37,630 bases of DNA from an uncultured Pelagibacteraceae bacterium (lineage in GTDB: Bacteria > Pseudomonadota > Alphaproteobacteria > Pelagibacterales > Pelagibacteraceae): assembly GCA_902609645.1 (NCBI GenBank), contig CACLSS010000008.1, positions 1 to 37,630 of the forward strand, read 5' to 3'. Position numbers and translations under genes: made by a program. Below, piece after piece: positions 15,071 to 23,200 of the stretch; positions within the stretch are counted from its first letter, which is position 1; every line of letters begins with the position of its first letter. Under the pieces are notes generated by a model, which did no database searches, was not told the DNA's origin, and was given only the letters and a program-made list of their open reading frames with translations.

Positions 15071-15693
15071 TAATGTTCGAATATATCAAACTTAAATCCT
15101 GATTGGTCCAAGGCAATTCTGGTATCAAGAAATGTTATACAATTTTGATATAAATCCATTCTATTTTCCCTTTTCAACATTTTTTCTAATTCATTTTTAA
15201 TTTTATGTAGATAGATTACATCGTTCGCAGCATATTCTAATTGTTTGTCAGTTAGTTCATTTATATTTTTATTCCAATCGCTACTTCCAGCTCTTTTGTC
15301 TAAATTTTTATTACAAAATTCATAAACTAAATTTTTAAGTCCATGTTGGTCAGTATAAGTTCGAACAACTTTGCTAGCTATTTTCGTGTCGAAAATATTC
15401 TTTATTTTGCATTTTAGAAAAAATTCTAAAGCATTTTTATCAAACCTTAAATAATGACCAATTTTTAAAATTTTTTCATCTTCTAGTATTGATACTAAAT
15501 TTGGTGCTTTATAAGTTTTTCTATCAGGTTGAATGACGTAAACATTTCCAGAAGCATCACATAGTTGAATTAGGCTTAACTTGTCTCTCTCAGGTATCTT
15601 CAAACCAGTTGCTTCGGTATCTATAGCTACACTATCTTTGATTTTTGCGACAATTTCCTTAGGCAAATCGTTTGAAAATTTATTTATCTTCAT
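15070..15693 (-). CDS. rnd: Short ribonuclease D (DEDDy 3'-5' exonuclease)
   Basis: A 207-residue DEDDy exonuclease. The metal ligands are Asp25 and Glu27 in AIDTEATG, Asp85 in GHYLRFDKN, and Tyr154/Asp158 in YAANDVIYL. E. coli RNase D is about 375 residues with HRDC domains; this protein is the exonuclease core only, the short form common in alphaproteobacteria. It probably trims tRNA or other stable RNA 3' ends. It is the first gene of the 13-gene minus-strand run and its start lies only 18 bp from that of the divergent NDUFA9-like gene. Confidence 0.9.
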   Translation of the reverse strand: MKINKFSNDLPKEIVAKIKDSVAIDTEATGLKIPERDKLSLIQLCDASGNVYVIQPDRKTYKAPNLVSILEDEKILKIGHYLRFDKNALEFFLKCKIKNIFDTKIASKVVRTYTDQHGLKNLVYEFCNKNLDKRAGSSDWNKNINELTDKQLEYAANDVIYLHKIKNELEKMLKRENRMDLYQNCITFLDTRIALDQSGFKFDIFEH

Positions 15694-15711
15694 ATACTCA
15701 TTCTAATTACC

Positions 15712-16656
15712 ATGAATAATTACCCGATAGCAACAATTCTAGGCGGTGGGGGTTTTATAGGCCGGTATCTTGTCAGAAATTTGACGAAGAAGAACTATAG
15801 ATGCATTATTCCTACTCGTAACCCATTTACTAAGGTTTATTTGAAGACCCAAGCACCTCCAGGGGCAATAGAAATTATAAAGTTTGGTCAAAATAATTTT
15901 GAAGAAATTAAAAACGCTGTAGAAAATTCAGATGTAGTTATTAATCTTTGTGGAATATTATTTGAAAATAGAAAACAAAAATTTAATAGTATTCACGGAG
16001 ATATTCCTGAAAGCATCGCAAAACTTTGTGCACAATCAAAAGTAAAAAAGTTTATTCATGTTTCTGCAATTGGCGCAAGCAAAGACTCTAAATCAAAATA
16101 CCAGCAATCTAAATTTTTAGGTGAAGAAAAAGCTTTAAATAATTTTGATAAAACAGTGATTATTAGACCAAGCGTTGTAATTGGTAATGAAGATAATTTT
16201 ACAAATTTATTTGCTAAATTAAGCCTTTCGCCAATAATTCCCGTAGTGAATTTAAATTATAAATTTGAGCCTATTTTCGTAAATGATGTAGCAAGAGCAA
16301 TTTTAAAAGCTATAGAGACAAAAAATAATGAAGGAAAAATTTATGAACTAGGTGGCGGCAGGGTGATTAGTTTTGGCGATATGATAAAACTAATTTTAAG
16401 CACAATTGGAAAAAAAAGATTTGTTGCTGATGTGCCGATGACTTTAGCTAAAATTCAAAGTTCGCTTTTAAGTATTTTACCTATTGATCCAATTATAACA
16501 AAAGATCAATGTCTAATACTTTCTGAAAAAGATAATGTGGTATCTGGCGACCACTTAACTTTAAAAGATTTAAATATCAAACCGACGGATATTGAAAAAG
16601 AAATGGAAAAGTGGCTGTGGCGTTACCGATCAGGTGGAGAGTTTGCTAAAGTCTAA
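15712..16656 (+). CDS. NDUFA9-like NAD(P)-binding protein (atypical SDR)
   Basis: A 314-residue Rossmann-fold protein of the atypical/extended short-chain dehydrogenase class. The nucleotide-binding loop is ILGGGGFIGR near the start, followed by VVINLCGILFE, FIHVSAIGAS and SKYQQSKFLGEE (the YxxxK site). The whole resembles the complex I NDUFA9 subunit family found in mitochondria and alphaproteobacteria, which binds NADPH tightly and supports complex I assembly. The C-terminal IGKKRFVADVPM region is also typical. No complex I genes are in the window. It is divergent from rnd and followed by a 77-residue membrane protein 21 bp downstream. Confidence 0.88.
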   Translation: MNNYPIATILGGGGFIGRYLVRNLTKKNYRCIIPTRNPFTKVYLKTQAPPGAIEIIKFGQNNFEEIKNAVENSDVVINLCGILFENRKQKFNSIHGDIPESIAKLCAQSKVKKFIHVSAIGASKDSKSKYQQSKFLGEEKALNNFDKTVIIRPSVVIGNEDNFTNLFAKLSLSPIIPVVNLNYKFEPIFVNDVARAILKAIETKNNEGKIYELGGGRVISFGDMIKLILSTIGKKRFVADVPMTLAKIQSSLLSILPIDPIITKDQCLILSEKDNVVSGDHLTLKDLNIKPTDIEKEMEKWLWRYRSGGEFAKV

Positions 16657-16677
16657 ATTAGCAATTATAATTAATTA

Positions 16678-16911
16678 ATGGATTTACTCTTTATATTAAT
16701 AGGCGCAGGTCTTGCTATATTTGTTATATTCGTATCTTTTAAAAGCATCGGAGCAGGTATAGCCGCAAAATCAGAAATAAATAGACAAAAAGACAAACTA
16801 AAATCAGAAGAAATTGAAAAAGAAGAAGAAGTACTCGATAAATTAAAAAATGAAAATTTAACACAAGAAGAACTTACAAAGATTTACGAAGATCTTAAAA
16901 AAAAGAAATAA
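16678..16911 (+). CDS. Small single-pass membrane protein with charged coiled-coil tail
   Basis: A 77-residue protein with an N-terminal membrane segment (about residues 2-22), a short Gly/Ala linker and a Lys/Glu-rich helix likely to form a coiled coil (EIEKEEEVLDKLKNENL). I do not recognise a family. It sits 21 bp downstream of the NDUFA9-like gene on the same strand, so the two may be co-transcribed. It ends 6 bp from the end of the convergent PiT-like gene. Confidence 0.65.
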   Translation: MDLLFILIGAGLAIFVIFVSFKSIGAGIAAKSEINRQKDKLKSEEIEKEEEVLDKLKNENLTQEELTKIYEDLKKKK

Positions 16912-16917
16912 TACTTT

Positions 16918-17886
16918 TTAATATAATCCTTTAGGGATAATGAAATAGTGAATTGCCAAAACTATTGCAACTGAAACACTTAGACCAAAAAACATTTTAA
17001 CAAAATCTTTTCCAATTAAAGGAAATACATATTTAAACTTATAATCTTTGTTCATGGTTGAAATGGCTAGCTCTCTACCACATAAAAGGCCTACGAATAC
17101 CCAAGTAGTTGACATTGGAAGATCATTTAATTCTTTAAAATAGAATAATACTGCAGCATAAATAATATTTATTATTGTTGCTGATCTAGCGTATCTTGTA
17201 CCTGTTTTTTCTAAAACTACCTTTTGTATTGGACCACCATGAATATAAAAAATATAAAATAGAAGCACAGTGAAGTAAGCCATAACAGTTAGCAGCAAAG
17301 TAATATCTAATTGTCTGGGCAAGAATACTGCAATATTTGCAACATCGTGTGATAACCATACCCACCATAACCAACCGGATGTTACCCAAACTGCATTTCT
17401 CCAAAATTTTATCCAAAAATCTCCTTTTACCTCATCGAGTTTTTCATTAATAAATTTAGAAACCCCAATCCAGCATATATAAGCCACAGTTGCTGCAATA
17501 CCATAACCAACTATACTTTTTACCAGCATTTTTTCTAAAACAACTGTTGATGCAAAAGCCGATAAAACCAAAAAAGTCGTTGAGACCGGAATTCCTATTC
17601 TTGTGAGCAATAAAAGAATTGCTGGAGCAACTGCATGATACCACTGAATTTCCTGATAAGGTATTCTAGTTAATCTTCCATAAGAAATGTCACCATCGTA
17701 ACTGTACCAACCCCATGCTAGAGCCATTATCATTACAGATGAAGCTGAACCTGCTAATATATACCAAGCGAACCATTTTTTCTTAGATGCAATGAATGTT
17801 CCAAGTGTTTGAATGGAATCGTTAGCTATTACACTATAGCCTGCTAGCCCGAAACCAACGATTGTATATATTAATGTTAGGTCCAT
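16918..17886 (-). CDS. PiT-like inorganic anion permease (phosphate or sulfate), divergent
   Basis: A polytopic membrane protein of about 322 residues with roughly nine or ten hydrophobic segments. Two inverted-repeat signatures of the PiT family are visible: ANDSIQTLGTF with GIPVSTTFLVLSAF in the N-terminal half, and SHDVANIAVFLP with DLPMSTTWVFVGLL in the C-terminal half (family GANDxxNA and PVSTTH). The substrate is probably phosphate or sulfate; sequence alone does not decide. The frame extends to a GTG at 17898, but ATG at 17886 is preferred because AAGTGAG lies 7 nt upstream and the hydrophobic N-terminus starts there. About 200 bp upstream carry no gene, only a short tandem repeat. Confidence 0.75.
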   Translation of the reverse strand: MDLTLIYTIVGFGLAGYSVIANDSIQTLGTFIASKKKWFAWYILAGSASSVMIMALAWGWYSYDGDISYGRLTRIPYQEIQWYHAVAPAILLLLTRIGIPVSTTFLVLSAFASTVVLEKMLVKSIVGYGIAATVAYICWIGVSKFINEKLDEVKGDFWIKFWRNAVWVTSGWLWWVWLSHDVANIAVFLPRQLDITLLLTVMAYFTVLLFYIFYIHGGPIQKVVLEKTGTRYARSATIINIIYAAVLFYFKELNDLPMSTTWVFVGLLCGRELAISTMNKDYKFKYVFPLIGKDFVKMFFGLSVSVAIVLAIHYFIIPKGLY

Positions 17887-18067
17887 AAGACGACTCACTT
17901 ATATCTAATTTATAAATCGAGTCTAGAGGTTAAATTTATTATTTAAAATTTTGGTATGGAGGGTTTGTCCTTTATAATTTTTTTTTTATTTAGATCAAGT
18001 TGTAAAACTGTTAGTAAGTTTTTTTACCAAGTATTTGAGATAACATTTTGTTACTAATTTTTTAAAA

Positions 18068-18100
18068 TTTCACGCCAGGTTTCACGCCAGGTTTCACGCC
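18068..18100. repeat. 12-bp tandem repeat, about 2.75 copies
   Basis: TTTCACGCCAGG repeats perfectly at 18068-18079 and 18080-18091, and then TTTCACGCC follows to 18100. It abuts the aquaporin stop codon at 18102 and lies in the otherwise featureless AT-rich gap 17899-18101 upstream of the PiT-like gene. It is more GC-rich than its surroundings. It could be an operator, a slippage product or a 3'-UTR element. Confidence 0.9.
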
Positions 18101-18101
18101 A

Positions 18102-18746
18102 TTAGACCTTTAATTTCCTCAAAATATATATTGCAAATAAAGTACCGATTAACTCAGCAATTATAAAAAACGGTGTATTAAGATAATTTATTCCAGTAAA
18201 AGTATTGGTAAAAGTTCGTGCTATCGCAACCGCAGGATTTGCAAATGAAGTAGATGATGTAAACCAATAACCTGCGGTAATAAAAGTTGCTACTGATGTA
18301 GCTACAAGGACTTTGCCTCCTTTAATTGTTCGAAATATTATAAAAATTAATCCAAAAGTTGCTATTATTTCTGATACAAAAACATTTATTCCAGATCTAC
18401 TTTTAGAAGATAATTCGATTAAGGAATAATCAAAGAAAAAATTTGCTAACATTACACCAGTTAAACAACCTAAAATTTGTGCAGTAAAATAAACTGGTAG
18501 CAGTTGGGATTTAATTTTTTTTGAGAGGTACATTGCAAGAGTTACAAAAGGATTAAAGTGTGCTCCTGAAATATCAGATATTGATACAATCAAAAAATAT
18601 AAAGCCGCACCGGTTGCAACTGCATTAGCTAACAACATCACAGCAGTATCATTTGTAAGACTCTCTGCCATAATACCCGAGCCTACTATAGCCATCACTA
18701 ACAAGGCACTTCCTATAAATTCACCAACAAATATTTTATTCTTCAT
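18102..18746 (-). CDS. Aquaporin / MIP family channel
   Basis: A 214-residue MIP channel with six membrane segments in the usual two halves. The first pore motif is GAHFNPFVTLAMYL, with NPF in place of the canonical NPA; the second is FANPAVAIARTFTNTF with NPA intact. Both NPx asparagines remain. The Phe at the first motif could alter pore size. Substrate (water, glycerol or another small neutral solute) is not decidable. It lies 4 bp downstream of a 75-residue membrane protein gene and the two are surely co-transcribed. Confidence 0.9.
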   Translation of the reverse strand: MKNKIFVGEFIGSALLVMAIVGSGIMAESLTNDTAVMLLANAVATGAALYFLIVSISDISGAHFNPFVTLAMYLSKKIKSQLLPVYFTAQILGCLTGVMLANFFFDYSLIELSSKSRSGINVFVSEIIATFGLIFIIFRTIKGGKVLVATSVATFITAGYWFTSSTSFANPAVAIARTFTNTFTGINYLNTPFFIIAELIGTLFAIYILRKLKV

Positions 18747-18750
18747 AAAA

Positions 18751-18978
18751 TTATATTGAATATTTTATAATACCCACAAACATTATAGGTATTTGCAATG
18801 CAAAGTTTGTAAGTAACGGTTTATCCTTTGTTATGGTTCCAACAACTGTCCATCCAATAATACCAAGTCCGTGAGGTATCATGCTGTAAGGATAGTAATC
18901 TAAATAGAATGCCAATATTCCAAATAAGGTTAAAAACGTACTTGTCCATTTAAGATATTTTATAGTTATTTTATTCAT
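18751..18978 (-). CDS. Small two-pass membrane protein upstream of aquaporin
   Basis: A 75-residue protein with two hydrophobic segments (about residues 10-28 and 35-48) and a shorter hydrophobic stretch at the C-terminus. No family is recognised with confidence. A clear Shine-Dalgarno (CAGGAGAC) lies about 6 nt before the ATG, which supports it as a real gene. It is 4 bp ahead of the aquaporin gene. Confidence 0.65.
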   Translation of the reverse strand: MNKITIKYLKWTSTFLTLFGILAFYLDYYPYSMIPHGLGIIGWTVVGTITKDKPLLTNFALQIPIMFVGIIKYSI

Positions 18979-19030
18979 ATTTTGTCTCCTGATTGTTATA
19001 TTAAAGTATTGTTAAGGTTTTATTAAGGAA

Positions 19031-19528
19031 TTACTTAGAAGCTTTAACTTTTTTCTCAATAAATTCTGGAACATCATCTTCTTTATCTATGAGCTCCTCT
19101 TTTTGATTTTTAGGCTGGAATGCGTAAAGCACGTGCAATTTACAATAAGAAAATCCTTCAATTGGAGATCTACCGCAGAAATAAAAGCCTTCTTGATCTG
19201 GATGACCTATGGGCCATCTGCAATTATTATCACCTAATTCTTCCAATTTTTTTGGATTCTCAGGTTCAAAGTTTTTATCTAAAAGAATTGATTTAAATCT
19301 AGATTTTCTACTGATCTGTTTATCGTTTCTATTTTGAACATTTGAAACTTCTTTTTTCTGAGCTACTGATTTTTTATTAGGAGCTCTAGCAGCAAGTTTG
19401 AGTCTGTGAGCTTTTCCAATAACAGCGTTCCTTGTAGTATCACCTAGAATCTCAGCTATTTGGCTTGCTGTATGGCCTTTTTCCCACAATTGTCTTAATT
19501 TTTCTTCTTTTTCTTGTGTCCAACTCAT
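19031..19528 (-). CDS. gcrA: GcrA cell-cycle regulator
   Basis: A 165-residue GcrA-family protein, an alphaproteobacterial cofactor of sigma-70 RNA polymerase that reads CcrM-methylated GANTC sites in Caulobacter. The N-terminal MSWTQEKEEKLRQLWEKGHTA region and the TRNAVIGKAHRL helix form the DNA-binding domain. The C-terminal CRWPIGHP...FCGRSP...YCKLH segment, with its conserved Cys/His, is the sigma-interacting part. A basic linker joins them. It is a single minus-strand gene, divergent from the ABC permease, with a perfect inverted repeat 7 bp upstream of its start. Confidence 0.93.
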   Translation of the reverse strand: MSWTQEKEEKLRQLWEKGHTASQIAEILGDTTRNAVIGKAHRLKLAARAPNKKSVAQKKEVSNVQNRNDKQISRKSRFKSILLDKNFEPENPKKLEELGDNNCRWPIGHPDQEGFYFCGRSPIEGFSYCKLHVLYAFQPKNQKEELIDKEDDVPEFIEKKVKASK

Positions 19529-19534
19529 ATTCGA

Positions 19535-19554
19535 AGAAACTAAATATAGTTTCT
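19535..19554. repeat. Inverted repeat in the gcrA leader
   Basis: AGAAACTA-AATA-TAGTTTCT is a perfect 8-bp stem with a 4-nt loop, ending 6 bp before the gcrA start codon (minus strand). No good Shine-Dalgarno is visible for gcrA. The repeat could be a protein operator or an RNA hairpin next to the start codon. A second, looser pair (TAATAC at 19566-19571, GTATTA at 19583-19588) follows in the same intergenic region. Confidence 0.55.
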
Positions 19555-19665
19555 AAGTACTAAACTAATACATAATCTAGTAGTATTAAAATAAATAAAC
19601 TTATAATTAGGTTGTAAAAAAAGTTTTTCACAGAAAAATTATTTTTTGAAGATATAAGACTACGT

Positions 19666-20481
19666 ATGGTTGAAATTAGTAAAAAATATAAACTTAAAAA
19701 TACTGTAACTTTTGGCTTTGTAAATTGGATTGGGTTGTGGACACTTTACAAAAAAGAGGTTTTAAGATTCCTTATTGTTTGGATTCAAACCCTTTTATCG
19801 CCAATAATTTCATCCTTACTGTTTCTTTTAGTTTTAGCACTAGCGATAGGTAACGAAAGAGCAGACGTTTTAGGTTATCCTTTTATTACTTTTTTAGCAC
19901 CCGGATTAATTGCAATGCAAGTAATACAACAAGCGTTTTCACACTCTTCCTCATCTTTTATGATAGGTAAAATTCAAGGAAACATTGTTGATATTTTATA
20001 CGCTCCCCTTTCACCAGGTGAAGTCACAACCGCAGTTGTTTTAGCATCTGCAACCAGAAGCTTTATGATTGCCTTCATATCAATAATAATATTTTATTTT
20101 TTAGTAGATATTGAGATTAGAAATATTTATGCCGTAATTTTTTTCACCTTAATTTCATCCATTATACTTGGTTGTATTGGCGTAATAGCAGGTTTGTGGG
20201 CAGAAAAATTTGATCATATGGCAACAGTAACTAGTTTTATCATTATACCTTTATCATTCTTGTCAGGAACATTTTATTCAATAGAAAGATTACCTGAAAT
20301 ATTACAAACAATAAGCAAATGTAATCCCTTCTTCTATATGATCGATGGTTTCAGATATGGTTTCTTAGAAAAATCAGATGGCTCTATTTTTATTGGATCA
20401 ATCTATCTTGTAGGATTATCAATTTTACTTTGGTTCGTGTCTTACTTACTTTATAAAAAAGGGTATAAAATAAAGTCTTAA
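19666..20481 (+). CDS. ABC-2 type transporter permease
   Basis: A 271-residue inner-membrane permease with six predicted membrane segments of the ABC2_membrane family (YadH/NodJ-like). FGFVNWIGLWTLYKKEVLRFLIVWIQTL is the characteristic cytoplasmic amphipathic start (quoted in parts: NWIGLWTLYKKEVLRF). PLSFLSGTFYSIERLP and PFFYMIDGFRYGF are family landmarks near the C-terminus. Its ATPase partner is not adjacent and not in this window. It lies 1 nt upstream of argD, so it leads the ABC permease-argD-argF operon. The exported substrate is unknown. No strong Shine-Dalgarno precedes the ATG. Confidence 0.9.
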   Translation: MVEISKKYKLKNTVTFGFVNWIGLWTLYKKEVLRFLIVWIQTLLSPIISSLLFLLVLALAIGNERADVLGYPFITFLAPGLIAMQVIQQAFSHSSSSFMIGKIQGNIVDILYAPLSPGEVTTAVVLASATRSFMIAFISIIIFYFLVDIEIRNIYAVIFFTLISSIILGCIGVIAGLWAEKFDHMATVTSFIIIPLSFLSGTFYSIERLPEILQTISKCNPFFYMIDGFRYGFLEKSDGSIFIGSIYLVGLSILLWFVSYLLYKKGYKIKS

Positions 20482-20482
20482 A

Positions 20483-21649
20483 ATGTCTGCATTAGCTAAA
20501 AATTACAACAGAAGAAAAATTTCTTTTAAAAGAGGTAAGGGAAGTTTTCTTTATTCTACAAATGGTAAGAAATACCTAGATTTTGTTCAAGGTATTGCGG
20601 TTAATTCATTGGGTCATGCAAACCCTTATTTAACTAAAATGATGAATAAACAAGCAAAAAAAGTTTGGCATGTTTCAAATGCATTTTTAATTCCTGAAGG
20701 TGAAAAACTTGCAAGAAGATTAAAACAAAAAACTTTTGCAGATTATGTTATTTTTCAAAATAGTGGAGCTGAGGCTACAGAAGTTGCTGTAAAGGTAGCG
20801 AGAAGATATTTTTACTCAAAAGGAAAACCTGAAAAAAATAGAATACTTTGTATAAAAAATTCTTTTCACGGTAGAACTTTGGCTGCAATTTTTGCAAGCG
20901 GATCTAAGAAAATGACTGAGGGGTTCGGGCCAAAAGTACCAGGGTTTGATCATTTTGACTTTGCTGATCATAAAGGTTTAGAAAAAGCCATTACAAAAAA
21001 AACAGCAGCGATAATGTGCGAAACTGCGATGGGTGAGTCAGGAATAAAAGTTATACCTGATTGGTGTTTAAAGGGTTTAAGAAAACTCTGTAATAAGAAA
21101 AAAATACTTTTAATTCTCGACGAAGTTCAATGTGGAGTAGGTAGATCTGGTAAATTCTTCGCATTTGAACATGCTAAAATAAAGCCTGATATTGTCCCAA
21201 TAGCCAAAGGTATTGGTGGTGGTTTTCCAATTGGCGCAGTTTTAATGAATAAAAAGGTGGCACCCGCGATGACAGCTGGATCTCATGGAAGTACTTTCGG
21301 TGGAAATCCTTTAGCAATGAGCGTTGGAAATGCTGTTATGGATCAAATGTTTAAAAAAGGATTTTTACAAAATGTACAAAAATTATCAAAATATTTTATT
21401 AATGAATTAAACCTAATAAAAGAAGATTACCCAGATATAATTAAAGAGGTAAGAGGGATTGGACTATTGATCGGATTACAACTTTTTGAAGACCAATCAA
21501 ACTTTATTAAAAAATTAGAATTAAACAAATTACTTACAATAAGAGCAGGAGAAAATGTAGTCAGAATTCTGCCTCCTTTAAATGTTAAAAAACAAGAAAT
21601 AGATCTTGCAGTAAACATAATTAGAAAAGTTTGCAAAAATTATAATTAA
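20483..21649 (+). CDS. argD: Acetylornithine aminotransferase
   Basis: A 388-residue class-III PLP aminotransferase that makes N-acetylornithine in arginine synthesis. FQNSGAEATEVAVKVAR binds the cofactor phosphate, FHGRTLAA is a family mark, ILDEVQCGVGRSGKFFAFEH holds the PLP-binding Asp, and Lys242 in AKGIGGGFPIGA is the Schiff-base lysine. Length is normal. argF follows 2 nt later, which supports ArgD over related ornithine or succinyl-ornithine aminotransferases. Confidence 0.94.
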   Translation: MSALAKNYNRRKISFKRGKGSFLYSTNGKKYLDFVQGIAVNSLGHANPYLTKMMNKQAKKVWHVSNAFLIPEGEKLARRLKQKTFADYVIFQNSGAEATEVAVKVARRYFYSKGKPEKNRILCIKNSFHGRTLAAIFASGSKKMTEGFGPKVPGFDHFDFADHKGLEKAITKKTAAIMCETAMGESGIKVIPDWCLKGLRKLCNKKKILLILDEVQCGVGRSGKFFAFEHAKIKPDIVPIAKGIGGGFPIGAVLMNKKVAPAMTAGSHGSTFGGNPLAMSVGNAVMDQMFKKGFLQNVQKLSKYFINELNLIKEDYPDIIKEVRGIGLLIGLQLFEDQSNFIKKLELNKLLTIRAGENVVRILPPLNVKKQEIDLAVNIIRKVCKNYN

Positions 21650-21651
21650 AA

Positions 21652-22575
21652 ATGAAAAATTTTATTAATATTTCAGATTTATCGAAAAATGATCTTAGAT
21701 CAATTATCGATGGAGCTAAAAAAAGAAAATCTGAAAGAGGAAAAATACCTAATTCCCAACCCGATGTAGATTTACCGATAAAAGGTAAAACTATGATTAT
21801 GCTTTTTGGAAAACCATCTACTAGAACCAGAATATCTTTTGATCTTGCAGTGAAACAATTGGGAGGATCATCAATTATTTTAAACCAAGATGAAATTCAT
21901 TATGGTAAAGGAGATGAAACAATAAAGGATACAGCCAAGGTTCTTTCCCAATACGCAGACATTTTGATGATAAGAACAGATTCTCATAATGATGTTGATG
22001 AATTTCAAAAGCATTTAGATATTCCGATAATAAATGGACTAACAGACCTCAGTCACCCGTGCCAAATAATGGCTGACATTTTAACTTTTGAGGAATCTAA
22101 AGGTGATATAAACGGAAAAACAATTGCATGGCTTGGAGATGGAAATAATGTAGCGAATTCTTTTATTGAAGCTGCAACTAAGTTTAAATTTGAGCTTAAA
22201 ATTGCTTGTCCAAAAAAATACCAGCCAAATAAAAAAATAGTAAGTGAAGCAAAAAAAAATAATTGTAAACTTTTAGTTACCGAAGATCCTTTCGAAGCTG
22301 CCAAGGGCGCAGATTGTGTAATGACTGATAAATGGATATCTATGAGTGATAAAGGCGACAAAAAGAAAAAAAAGAAAATTTTAAAAAAGTTTCAGGTTAA
22401 CAAAAAGTTAATGAACTCAGCAAAAACAGATGCAATATTTATGCACTGTCTTCCGGCAAGTAGGGGTGAAGAAGTTACTAACGATGTTATGGACGGAAAA
22501 CAATCTGTAGTTTGGTTACAAGCCTTTAACAGAATACATGCTCAAAAAAGTATAATTGAGTGGTGTTTAAAATAG
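21652..22575 (+). CDS. argF: Ornithine carbamoyltransferase
   Basis: A 307-residue enzyme forming citrulline from ornithine and carbamoyl phosphate. GKPSTRTRISFDLA (STRTR at 56-60) binds carbamoyl phosphate, with LSHPCQIMAD next. MTDKWISMSD is the usual TDxWxSMG loop and IFMHCLPASRGEEV carries the catalytic Cys. All active-site motifs are standard. It ends the plus-strand operon and lies 1 bp from the end of the convergent cytochrome gene. Confidence 0.96.
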   Translation: MKNFINISDLSKNDLRSIIDGAKKRKSERGKIPNSQPDVDLPIKGKTMIMLFGKPSTRTRISFDLAVKQLGGSSIILNQDEIHYGKGDETIKDTAKVLSQYADILMIRTDSHNDVDEFQKHLDIPIINGLTDLSHPCQIMADILTFEESKGDINGKTIAWLGDGNNVANSFIEAATKFKFELKIACPKKYQPNKKIVSEAKKNNCKLLVTEDPFEAAKGADCVMTDKWISMSDKGDKKKKKKILKKFQVNKKLMNSAKTDAIFMHCLPASRGEEVTNDVMDGKQSVVWLQAFNRIHAQKSIIEWCLK

Positions 22576-22576
22576 T

Positions 22577-23107
22577 TTAAGGTTTAGGAAGAGGATTATC
22601 GCTCAGCGAATTCATATACAAAATAACTGACGCTCTATCTTTTTCTTTTTTCAGTCCTGCAAAAGCCATTTTTGTCCCTTTGATATGAGCCGTAGGTTTT
22701 AAAAGATATCCATTCATTTCTTCGTAAGACCAAACTTTTCCATGAGCAATTAACGCTTTAGAATATTTATAATCACTTATTGCACCTGATTTTCTACCTA
22801 AAACACCATATAAAACTGGACCAATTTTATTTTTTCCACCTTTTGCAACTACGTGACAAGCAGAACATTTTTTAAAAACCGCTTTTCCATGCTCTATATC
22901 TCCAAGAGCCAGAAAATCTTTTATATTTAAACCATCAGACCCTGCTGTTGATACCGCGGTTTTTGCAATCGGAGCTTCAACGACATAAGCAGCTTCTTTT
23001 GGTTTTTCTACGTAAAAAATCAGATCTGTTACTTTATCAATTCCAAAAACAACAAGAACAGTGAAAATAATTGCTGCTATAATTTTATTTATTTCAAAAC
23101 CATTCAT
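22577..23107 (-). CDS. cycM: Membrane-anchored cytochrome c (CycM/c552 type)
   Basis: A 176-residue class-I cytochrome c held in the inner membrane by an uncleaved N-terminal helix (about residues 8-30), with the haem domain in the periplasm. CSACH (81-85) binds haem and Met146 in GTKMAFAG is the sixth ligand. The [13 protein letters not shown] and [19 protein letters not shown] stretches are typical of CycM, which carries electrons from the bc1 complex to terminal oxidase in alphaproteobacteria. The frame extends ten codons upstream to 23137, but ATG at 23107 gives the expected N-terminus. Confidence 0.9.
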   Translation of the reverse strand: MNGFEINKIIAAIIFTVLVVFGIDKVTDLIFYVEKPKEAAYVVEAPIAKTAVSTAGSDGLNIKDFLALGDIEHGKAVFKKCSACHVVAKGGKNKIGPVLYGVLGRKSGAISDYKYSKALIAHGKVWSYEEMNGYLLKPTAHIKGTKMAFAGLKKEKDRASVILYMNSLSDNPLPKP

Positions 23108-23200
23108 AAATTTGATAATTACTAAATTATATATCATGAGTTTATTAAAAAAACTTTAACTAAATTAAACATCATTGCGTCCTTGAGCCGCAGAATTTAT

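Noticed and set aside
17899-18067. Possible riboswitch or small gene upstream of the PiT-like permease
   Set aside because: Only AT-rich sequence with weak short stems; no conserved motif or ORF with a ribosome-binding site could be supported.
22053-22361. Minus-strand ORF within argF
   Set aside because: Antisense shadow of a conserved enzyme without its own signals.
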